From Kribbella sandramycini (GTDB lineage: Bacteria > Actinomycetota > Actinomycetes > Propionibacteriales > Kribbellaceae): a DNA stretch of 64,000 nt. Within the stretch, counting starts at the first letter, position 1. Each line of letters opens with the position of its first letter. Location: contig NZ_JABJRC010000010.1 of the NCBI RefSeq assembly GCF_013131805.1, positions 1-64,000 on the forward strand. Direction: 5' to 3'. Shown here piece by piece: positions 10,501 through 16,404 of the stretch. The position numbers and the translations under genes were made by a program. The notes under the pieces are model-generated. The model did not search any database, was not told the DNA's origin, and saw only the letters and a program-made list of their open reading frames with translations.

Positions 10501-13500
10501 CCGGACTTCCGCAAGGAGTTCGACGGGCCGTCGTTCGGGCACGAGAGCGAGCTCGGCGGCTTCGTCGTCGCGATGCCCGAGGGCACCAACCGCGCCTTCG
10601 CGTTCGTGAAGAACCTGGAGACCGACGAAGCCCTGGTCATGGTCACCAAGGACATGAGCAACGGCATCTACCGCAACCCCGGCGACCTGCCGATCGCGCG
10701 GAACGGCAACTGGACGACGCACACGGTCGAGCTGGTCAGCTACCCGTCGAAACTCGACGACCTGGGCGGTATCGCGCTGCGCGAGGACGCGACGCAGTTC
10801 CTGCTCGACACCTTCAAGACCCGCCTGATCGGCGCGAACCACCAGCCGATGGAGAGGATCGTCAGCGCGGACGGCCGGTTCGCGCTGGAGATCACCAACG
10901 GCCGGCATGCGATCGCCGGCGGCAGCGGCCTCGGCCTGGACGACGTCGGCTCGGTGACGATGCCGCGTGGCGGTCAGCAGCTCACGGTCGGCGTGAAGGC
11001 GACCGACTTCGGCAGCGGCGCCACGGACGAGCTGCGGGCGCTGGAGAAGAACCCGTGGTTCAAGCCGGAGTTCCGCAGCGACGACGCCGTCCGCGGGCTG
11101 GACCACAGTCAGCTCGACAACCCGGCGCAGGTGGAGTCGGCGTACACCTACCTGAAGTCGATCATCAACTTCACCTCGAAGCAGGTGGACAAACACGGCA
11201 TCCCGATCGGCAACCACGCGGGCGCGGCGCCGTACCGCGGGCTGACCGACCCGGCCGTCAAGAACGACTGGGTCGTGCTGCCGCGGACCAAGCCGAGCCT
11301 GCTGCTGGAGTCGCTCACGGATCTGGACCGGGCTGCCACGCTCAAGCTGCTGCGCGAGATGGAGCCGATCGGCAACCCGGCGATCTGGAACGAGTCGAAG
11401 CTCTACATCCTCGGCGGCGGTGAGGTGGCCGGGCACGGGATCAACAGCGCGGTGATCGCCGGCGAGAAGGCGATGCTGTTCGAGTTCCGCTCGGTGCCGG
11501 AGCAGCTCAAGCACCTGGTGCCGAACCAGAAGGCGCCGACCGTCACGGTGACCGACGCGCTCGCGCAGCTCGGCGTCGGCGACAGCCGCAAGCTCGGCGT
11601 CCAGCACATCAACAATTTCGTCGGCGACGCCGACAACGGCAAGTCGTTCGCCAACTGGTTCCGCGAGCAGAACACGCAGCACCTGGGCAAGGCCGACGAC
11701 CGGATCATCAGCATGGCCTCGGCGAAGGTCAAGGCCGACTGGATCGCGGGCCACCACCCCGGTGCGTGGGACTCGATCGTCGCCGGCCAGGCGCCGATCG
11801 TCGTCCGGCCGGCGATCATGCCGACGATCCAGACGTACCCGGTGACCGGCGCCTTCGACAACCACGTCGTCGTCCGGCCCGAGGGCGGCACTCCGCACGT
11901 CACCGGCCCGAACGCCCAGGCCATCACAATGCACGATTTCGGCGACGACGGCTTCCGTTTGGTCGGGCCCGACGGCCGGACGCAACGTTATGATGGCGCC
12001 GGCGTTCAGCTCGGCGACGGTATTCGGCTGCAGGAGCCGAGCGGCACGCGGTTCACCGAGGGCGGTCAGGTCGTCGACCTGCACGGCACGCCGGTTCCGA
12101 ACGCCGTCGTGCAGCAGCTCGACAACGGCATCGCCGTCATCGAGGGCCGGGTCGGCCGCGGGTTCGACGCGAACGGCGCCCACATCGACAACCGGATCCA
12201 GCTGCAGGGCGCGTTCGGCGACCGCTGGGTGGTTCAGCCGCTGAACGGGCACCCGCGGGTCGGCGGCGCCGACGGGCCGTTGTTCAACGTCTTCGAGACG
12301 TCGAACGGGCTCCGGATCATCGGGCCTGGTGGCGAGAGCCACCGGTTCGGCGCGGACGGCGCCCACCTCGGCGGCGGCCAGGTGCTGGCCGACACCGCCT
12401 ACCCGCGTGGCACGCTCTTCACCGAGGCTGACGGCGCCGGCGGGCTACGGGCCGTCGACGTGGATGGGGTGCCGATCCCGCAGCACCGCGTCGAGCTGCT
12501 TGGCAATGGGCAGTTCCGGATGTTCGACGACTCGACGCAGACGGTCCGCTGGTTCGGCAACGACGGCGTCGGACGCGCACACGGCATTCAGGTCACCGAC
12601 CCGGCGAACGTGGGCAACGTCTACCTGTACCGCCCACACGGCGGTCAGCCGCACCTCGTCGATGACGCCGTGACCCGACTGCCCGGCACGGTCGACCTGC
12701 AGACCGGCGGCTTCCGAGTCACCGACGACCTCACCGGTGTCAGTCGGCACTTCGATGACTCCGGCACCTATCTGTCCCGGCATGTCCCGCTGCCTGACCC
12801 GGGGAACGCGGGTGTGCAGCGCTTCGTCGTCCACCAGGACGGCGACAGGCTCACCCTGCAGGGCGGTGGTAATCACACCGTCGAACTGGTGCCGGGTGGC
12901 GGCTACCGAGTCGTTGACAATGGCAACTTCCAGCGCTTCGACACCGACGGCGTCTTCCAGGCCTTCGGGCGGGAGATCGAGCTGCCCGGCGAGACGGCGT
13001 GGCTGGAGATCGGCGGCGGGACCGCCCGCTGGCTGGACAACACCTACACGCCGGTTCAGGGCCGTACGGTCACGGTCAACGGCACCGAGATCACCGTCAC
13101 CCGGGTCAACGGTCACGATGTCTTCGACCTGCAGGGCGGTCTGCTGCGGGAGGTCACCGACATCCCGGGCAATGGCGCGGCTCTCGGCGGCACGCGGATC
13201 ACTCGCGACAACACCGGCGTCCACTGGACCGACAACGCCGGTACGCAGGTGCCGACGCCGCACACGGCCACGATCGACAACGCCGGTGTGATCCGGATCG
13301 AGATCAATATGCCCGGCCGGCCGCGGCACGGCGAGTACCACCAGTTCAACCGCGGCGGCGAGATCACCGAGCAAGGGTTCCGCGTCGTCCGCGACAACCA
13401 GGCGACCGAGTTCAAGTACGTCGTCAACCGGACCGACAACACCTGGCAGCGGGTCCGCGACAACGGGACGCTCAGCGACCTCGGCTTCCACAAGGGCAAG

Positions 13501-16404
13501 GTCGACATCGTCGGCCTGGAGAACGGGCGGATCCGGTTGCAGAGCTCGACCGCGAAGGAGGTCGAGGTCTTCGAACGCCGGTGGTTGCAGGGCGGCGAGA
13601 TCCTGGACAGCTTCCGGAAGACCGACACCTTGGGCTTCGGCCAGTACAACCGGCGGACGACGTGGGCGACGTACGACAGCACCGGCAATCTGACCAACTG
13701 GGGTAAGCGGCACCACGCGACCGCCGGCAACGCCTGGCAGGACATCGACCACAACTGGCGGACGGTCCGCGATTACCAGCAGGGCCTGCAGAAGTACGAC
13801 AACCCGATCGCCGATCAGATGGGGCCGCTCGCGAAGGCCGAAGAGAAGATCGCCGGCCACGTGCTCGCGATCCGCAACGGCGACACCTGGACCTGGCATC
13901 GCTACCAGGCCGACTTCCTCCATGTTGCGCAGGGCAACCGAACCCTGGAGCGCGTCGGCGAGGGCTGGACCGACACCGTTCGGGTCATGGAGAACGGCAA
14001 CGAGGTGAGCCGGGTCGCGCAGCAGAAGTTCGGCACCTGGCACGGACCCGACACCGCGCGCCAGTACAAGGAGTTCACGCTCGAGCCCGGCGCGACGCAC
14101 CCGACCCGCGACGGCTCGTTCGAGGTGCAGTCGCCGCAGCTGAAGCCGGTCGGCAAGGGCGAGCTGCTGCCCGACAAGACGACCCTGCTCACCTCGACCC
14201 GGCAGGGCGACCAGCGGCCGCCGATCTGGGTCCGGAAGAACTTCCTGGACAACCCGCCGACGACGGGCAGCGTCGCGCACATCGCGAACGACAACCGCTT
14301 CCAGATCTTCCGCTGGGAGACCACCGGCGGCACGAACCCGGGCCGCGGCGTCCGGTACGTCGGCACCGACGAGGCCTTCGTCGACGTCGACCTGAACGGC
14401 GCGTTCGTCCGCTCGAAGGGCAAGCTGCACGACGGCACCGAGCTCAAGGTCGGCGACCACGCCGAGCCGCCCGCGAACCAGTACCAGAACGCGACCACCC
14501 CCTGGGAGGCCGGTGACGTCAAGGGCTGGCGGGTCAACAACGGCGACGACTGGCAGGACTTCACCGAGATCGACGGCCACGGCTGGCGGATGGTCCGGGA
14601 GAGCCAGCCGGGCGGCGTCGTCCGGGAGTATCCCGAGCACACCGACCTGCGGATCTGGGTGAACCGCGATGCCCACGGCAACGTGGTCGGAATGTCGCAC
14701 AAGGTCGACAACGTGGGCACGGCCGGCGGGCACAAGTACGTCGTCGGCACCGGCCCGGCCGACTCGTCGGCGTGGCGCTGGCACGAGCTGAACGACCAGG
14801 GCGTCGCGATCGCCGGGCGCAACGGCGACCGGCTCCACTTCAAGGGCTCCCGCGACGAGAGCATCAGCTGGGACAACTCGTTCCGCGACTTCGACAACGC
14901 GGGCAACCTGGTCCGCGACCGGCGGATGCTCGACGAGCGCCGGTTCATCGAGTCCTGGAACGACGGCACCCAGTGGGTCTCGAAGGAGTTCGACAAACTC
15001 GGCGTCGAGGTCGTCGGGACGACCCAGCTCAACCGGCGCTGGCTGGCCGCCGACGGCACCTGGCAGCAGAACTGGACGCCGGGCTCGACGCACTTCCGCG
15101 ACAGCACGCCGGGCGCCACACCGCAGATCGTCCGCGAGACGCCGTCCCATATCGGCGACGGCCGGCCCACCCGCGTCCGCGAGTACACGATGGACGCGAA
15201 CGGGCACACGGACTTCAAGCAGTGGAAGGAGTTCGACTTCGACAAGGTCGTCCGGGAGCGGGTGGCGTCGGGGAACAACTACCTCGAGACCGACAAGCTG
15301 CACGGCCAGTGGAAGCTCTACGACAACACCGGCCGGGTGATCGGCGAGCGGTCCGACAACGGGCTGGTCTTCGAGATGCGCGGCGACCGGCTCACCCTGA
15401 GCGGGAACGAGTGGGACTTCCGCGGTCAGATGACCGAGTTCCGCGGCTGGAACTCGCGACTCGGCGACCTGCAGCGGCAGCCGTGGCTCATGCAGTCGGA
15501 CTGGACGTTCACGAACAAGACGCTGCTGCCGGGTGGCGACGCGTTGCTCCGCGAGGCGAACTACGCGTCGTTCTCGCGGCTGTTCTCGCAGAAGATGCTG
15601 CTCACGATCACCACCGAGTTCCTCCTCGACTACGCGGCCAGCCTGATGATCATGGGCATCATCGCCGAGGCGCAGAACAAGCCGTTCTCGGGCACCGACG
15701 CGCTCAAGGCGCTGATGAACGCCGCGGTCGGTACGACGCTGCGGACGGTGGCCGGGGCCGCGCTGACGGAGTCCAAGCTCGGTGGCGCGATGCGCACCTT
15801 CAAACAGGACATGGGCAACCTGGACGGCGGCTCGCTGATCACCAAGCGGCCGAACAACAACGGCTCGCAATGGGGTGTCGAATGGGCCGGTAACACCAGC
15901 CCGACCAAGTGGCGGGCCGGCACCTTCGACTACGGCTTCGGCATGCTGATGCTGCCGCTGACCGGTTTCGTCAACGGCACGATGAACGCCGCGATCTTCG
16001 GCGTCACCGGGCCGGACGGCAAGCCGGTCAAGCTGACCGGTTGGGAGGCCGTTGCCGAGGGCGGCATGGCGGTCGTCTCCGGCTACGTGGCCGCGAACAG
16101 CATCGGTCTGCTGCGGACGATCGGGACCAACTTCGCCGGTGGGCGCTTCTTCCAGAAGGGCGGGATCGGCGAGATCCTGGTCACCATGCCGCTGCGGCTG
16201 TTCGAGAAGGGCCTGGGCAGCCTGCTGGTGCCCGCGCTGCGGCAGCAGTTCGACCCGGCCTGGTCGCGGCCTGCGCCGGCCCCGGTACCGGCACCGCCGC
16301 CGCCCGCCCCGGTCGCGACGCCTACGGTTACCTCTGGCGGCGTGATCCTGCCGCCTGGCGTCAGCTATGTACCTCCCGTCTCCGGCAGCCAAGGAGCACC
16401 GTGA
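1513..16404 (+). CDS. Giant ESX-type effector with three ADP-ribosyltransferase domains
   Basis: A 4963-residue protein. Residues 1-140 form a WXG100/LXG-like helical domain. A hydrophobic segment follows (about 166-215), then Gly/Asn/Thr repeats (about 508-585 and 784-838). Three tandem modules follow (period about 1.82 kb of DNA), each with a helical part, a beta part and an ADP-ribosyltransferase. Catalytic sets are R1343 / S1364-T-S / Q1420-x-E1422, R1954 / S1975-T-S / Q2031-x-E2033 and R2558 / S2579-T-S / Q2635-x-E2637. A fourth helical part lacks an enzyme. Then come a poly-Pro hinge (about 2937-2985), an unassigned domain starting F-G-H-E-S-E (3008), beta repeats (about 3470-4660) and C-terminal hydrophobic segments. 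The ATG has an AGGAGGGG site upstream. ART motifs are clear; type VII export and the Q-x-E (C3-like) target preference are inferred. Confidence 0.85.
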   Translation: MPRPGDWDAIGLGSDPTPGEPETIGQLAEVLQKIGGKAREIMTAVDSVMNTNNDSVFVGATADALRGKVDGRLRGHVEDVANAFETAATALREWRTAVEGYQRTADAALNAGRGLAEDDPERERQKGVAEQAGRDQSDAASGFAGRINGVSDIQLPISECEAFWEAFKWLAIILIIPALIFGGPIALIALGVNLALFIKTIVDVANGDATFLDLFLAGLGLIAPTTKALPIFSILKGVASGIGAGVKGIAQTFRNIFSKDFLMSGLTGLRGLGSLVNLTIRETGLFVVKNLRNFPVSAASFVNNFGTIALGAFSKISLTFQAGMGAIGRGFVNFGKGIGTVFTGTKQFIGAHFGNLQWTRIFLPVAANDIRAFQAMGMSNWASFTQALKVGVIGRGVFAQNVYGMPTMAAIGRGISAAPIHTGNLSFVDNLKTFFNEAMDPPKLVPAVHINNFGLATDSGFGAGKAFTAIDEINIAPMTPMPPTNVGVSAINPPTVQTAGGLHVPVTANVGNVSTNVSSLHVGTPSLGNVGNVSTNLPGMHAGTPSLGNVGNLTTNIPAMHAGTPSVGSLTTNISGLHTGSPTVNGVNGIEGLVQGMPNGNQVALPALPTNGLTHGATGAGTGNFGHLTGNANVAQPNVNVSSLHVSAPQSTGIGDLVNSGIRNNTPTVSPNFGQLIGDGAGQGFQAQHIRTSIDEILHSPAATNANLTSVTPPAVDRVNTALNLVHGGPEIKVGAAPVKVDNPSLAGTQNLASPPPAAHVQPVNMPRTDVPIQTTLVPNTPGLGGTPGHIGTPGVGSAPGSIGTPGVGGAPGHIGTPGVGGLPGQLGTPGNVGTPGGGHSFALGKSEIPLTGLDGHPGAMIKVERFEGGMTQFNLHGGGPNGRLDVLNGGGVRFTDTSTGATTRFGSDGIVIDQGLRLVKGDGVLRPTDQIAVKGADGNFHITGLDGKLVPDGLKVRGLDTGGVQILGKDGASWNYGATGKLEGQNITAAWNGDVAAKAGVFRKVGDTDAMVDAKMDDFRSVQNAQKNLDIANENVAIHGQRADGPSTAPSVGEQVHIDLRGAQNDLANAKQTFETKHGVNPDGIQQQLDDLLAGSLKERPRLPGGARPQTYDLPGGNGVRFEVADGKRITIHSDGYGSEVVGNTVKITQNSTGHSWTYSLGFGNRVNHIGESFPLSGGLFDGKPVSLQGTLGQFDRGGLVSDGKAFPVKVTDDTITVGSPQGPLSYNRNGVFTGAGPNDAGHLPKPAPPAHLLDDPAALARWQSQVDLSRTHLTVAASDKAVSNLMKDVMGGSFTSKRGYDGYVNPTALGDGTLVGKARQFDTITQDLLFKGPADDITVYRGVNLDPHAAAANSFTERLPISTSTSMKFQDDWAKNGVLSNRVVFEIDVPANHGKLAMSYPDGYKPGSTEARAWNQDQSEFTLAPTTLTRTGKPDRFENGLRIISVKADQIPASRLESLITEQWKGLDSATAFDDFAKSFSQQNLRNFDGFDDAITRTTTSSDNLMHTIHVQRPGFADELTITVMRNEQADSVRVTMVTDGKTVFNQTWSKTDFRNLATDLRGNVLFNNEQFTNLAKPAEWTKARPTGQQIADAWDADSLARTNVFRQPGDADSLVNQRANDFVAVQKAQNDLGKALENFTINGNRIEGPSSGMSIGDQARVSLQHAQGEFTKAKEIFESKYPGMNVESVQHQLDELLVDSLRDRPRLVAGGIQPRPAAIPDGNAFFKVDDGVVTFSGPNANAFSSSFDGPTLKITETAFDGNITRQLEFSINRRTNMPILNRDEFTLTGGPFQGQRIGAEIEVGLPGASVLDDGAGGRVPVQYLSGEFHVPSTLGPAKYTRQGDFIGIGSTRTDHLPPVTPPAGLLGDDLARWTAQAEISRTHLTAANQLDDVGNMMQSVAEGAFTSKRGYGGYVDNAFHHGSLEEQVLEFNTVANSLLVDGKIGKTTVYRGVAMDKAAAQADVFIERLPVSTSSEWKFQPEWAKGADFDKRVVFKIDVPETHGKLAMAYPDDYVRGANDALPKNQGQFEVTLSPTILERTGPSFQQDGLTVIPVRAKQMTDEQIGHYLTERWQGFDSADAFDDFGKALDQGSLQKFPGMSDITAASAKSADNLVNEITVSKVGFEGNDLKITVTRNVDADSVTVKATADGRSTFNHTWSREQFANIATDLKAGTLHDNDLFVSMSKPADWASKGKSFSPQWDADLAARSQVFTRAGDTDAIVSGRMEDFARIQQSQQNLTAATRNVELHGGRLDGDSNGPSIGDQVRMDLDSAHADFDGARAAFKRKHSMEFEQVQTDLNAIKRLKLDGTDGSGRLPGSGRLYDVPGGNVSFQVENGLVSFAGNQADLFRGAVNGREVTITRVVDGLAGDSWTFRMGFGRPNLIGRTMTLSDGPLAGELVTLRGMAGQLDGSLGDAGVWPRQLSGDNLYVASPSGPLQYTRDGDFVGHVQTATRDLGPATPPAHLLNDPDGLARWTAQVDSSRTHLDAAMNTKAVENLMKDVMGGAYTSKRGYEGFVKPAALTDGTLAAKVNDFNTITKDLLLKGPDERTTLYRGVSMDPHAAQADEFVDRLPSSTSNNLGFQEEWAKNGVASNRFVFEIDVPAGHGKLSMAYPKGYDAGEGAAKAWNQSQWEVTLAPTVLKRTGPDRIEDGMTIIPVRAEQIPPGQIADTLNAKWPGMNLDTAYDDFVRAFDNGSVNRWEGFDNVAVSTTKSADGNLTTLTVSKPGYGDQLTIQVSKDVDAGTVAVKIDGGDAAFSKGPWQGTDLTDLAAQLRGNVLHDSDLFLQLPKPSSWDVKPSAGKQIAAAWDADSAARLNVFRGPGESDAIALQKANDFASVQKAQARLDFQLDNLTRNGGRLDGSSRGISVGDQARVNLTYAQGEFTKVKEIFEAKYPGMNVESVQHQLDELLDASLKNRPRLVAGMDGRSTDDAVPPTHTAPPPPPPPPAQAVPPPPPPPPHTAPVPPPPPPTLANQAGTAPAPAPVRPQRAVAPDFRKEFDGPSFGHESELGGFVVAMPEGTNRAFAFVKNLETDEALVMVTKDMSNGIYRNPGDLPIARNGNWTTHTVELVSYPSKLDDLGGIALREDATQFLLDTFKTRLIGANHQPMERIVSADGRFALEITNGRHAIAGGSGLGLDDVGSVTMPRGGQQLTVGVKATDFGSGATDELRALEKNPWFKPEFRSDDAVRGLDHSQLDNPAQVESAYTYLKSIINFTSKQVDKHGIPIGNHAGAAPYRGLTDPAVKNDWVVLPRTKPSLLLESLTDLDRAATLKLLREMEPIGNPAIWNESKLYILGGGEVAGHGINSAVIAGEKAMLFEFRSVPEQLKHLVPNQKAPTVTVTDALAQLGVGDSRKLGVQHINNFVGDADNGKSFANWFREQNTQHLGKADDRIISMASAKVKADWIAGHHPGAWDSIVAGQAPIVVRPAIMPTIQTYPVTGAFDNHVVVRPEGGTPHVTGPNAQAITMHDFGDDGFRLVGPDGRTQRYDGAGVQLGDGIRLQEPSGTRFTEGGQVVDLHGTPVPNAVVQQLDNGIAVIEGRVGRGFDANGAHIDNRIQLQGAFGDRWVVQPLNGHPRVGGADGPLFNVFETSNGLRIIGPGGESHRFGADGAHLGGGQVLADTAYPRGTLFTEADGAGGLRAVDVDGVPIPQHRVELLGNGQFRMFDDSTQTVRWFGNDGVGRAHGIQVTDPANVGNVYLYRPHGGQPHLVDDAVTRLPGTVDLQTGGFRVTDDLTGVSRHFDDSGTYLSRHVPLPDPGNAGVQRFVVHQDGDRLTLQGGGNHTVELVPGGGYRVVDNGNFQRFDTDGVFQAFGREIELPGETAWLEIGGGTARWLDNTYTPVQGRTVTVNGTEITVTRVNGHDVFDLQGGLLREVTDIPGNGAALGGTRITRDNTGVHWTDNAGTQVPTPHTATIDNAGVIRIEINMPGRPRHGEYHQFNRGGEITEQGFRVVRDNQATEFKYVVNRTDNTWQRVRDNGTLSDLGFHKGKVDIVGLENGRIRLQSSTAKEVEVFERRWLQGGEILDSFRKTDTLGFGQYNRRTTWATYDSTGNLTNWGKRHHATAGNAWQDIDHNWRTVRDYQQGLQKYDNPIADQMGPLAKAEEKIAGHVLAIRNGDTWTWHRYQADFLHVAQGNRTLERVGEGWTDTVRVMENGNEVSRVAQQKFGTWHGPDTARQYKEFTLEPGATHPTRDGSFEVQSPQLKPVGKGELLPDKTTLLTSTRQGDQRPPIWVRKNFLDNPPTTGSVAHIANDNRFQIFRWETTGGTNPGRGVRYVGTDEAFVDVDLNGAFVRSKGKLHDGTELKVGDHAEPPANQYQNATTPWEAGDVKGWRVNNGDDWQDFTEIDGHGWRMVRESQPGGVVREYPEHTDLRIWVNRDAHGNVVGMSHKVDNVGTAGGHKYVVGTGPADSSAWRWHELNDQGVAIAGRNGDRLHFKGSRDESISWDNSFRDFDNAGNLVRDRRMLDERRFIESWNDGTQWVSKEFDKLGVEVVGTTQLNRRWLAADGTWQQNWTPGSTHFRDSTPGATPQIVRETPSHIGDGRPTRVREYTMDANGHTDFKQWKEFDFDKVVRERVASGNNYLETDKLHGQWKLYDNTGRVIGERSDNGLVFEMRGDRLTLSGNEWDFRGQMTEFRGWNSRLGDLQRQPWLMQSDWTFTNKTLLPGGDALLREANYASFSRLFSQKMLLTITTEFLLDYAASLMIMGIIAEAQNKPFSGTDALKALMNAAVGTTLRTVAGAALTESKLGGAMRTFKQDMGNLDGGSLITKRPNNNGSQWGVEWAGNTSPTKWRAGTFDYGFGMLMLPLTGFVNGTMNAAIFGVTGPDGKPVKLTGWEAVAEGGMAVVSGYVAANSIGLLRTIGTNFAGGRFFQKGGIGEILVTMPLRLFEKGLGSLLVPALRQQFDPAWSRPAPAPVPAPPPPAPVATPTVTSGGVILPPGVSYVPPVSGSQGAP
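4441..10290 (+). repeat. Tandem ~1.82-kb coding repeat, three full copies plus a partial fourth
   Basis: The helical block containing V-F-R-x-x-G-D-x-D starts near nucleotides 4514, 6331, 8155 and 9970, giving spacings of about 1817, 1824 and 1815. Copies one to three continue through a beta section into an ADP-ribosyltransferase. Copy four stops after the helical block and runs into the proline hinge. The copies have diverged, with different QxE middle residues (S, F, W) and varied linkers. Confidence 0.85.

Noticed and set aside
1432..12366. A 3644-codon open frame on the minus strand opposite the giant effector
   Set aside because: It is a shadow frame produced by high GC and codon bias. 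Its translation is Arg/Val/Asp/Leu-rich low complexity without domains, and the plus strand has clear conserved motifs and a ribosome-binding site.
11900..15500. RHS/YD-repeat toxin interpretation of the effector's beta region
   Set aside because: The repeats lack the Y-D-x-x-G-R signature and the RHS-core P-x-x-x-x-D-P-x-G-L motif, so I kept a neutral description.
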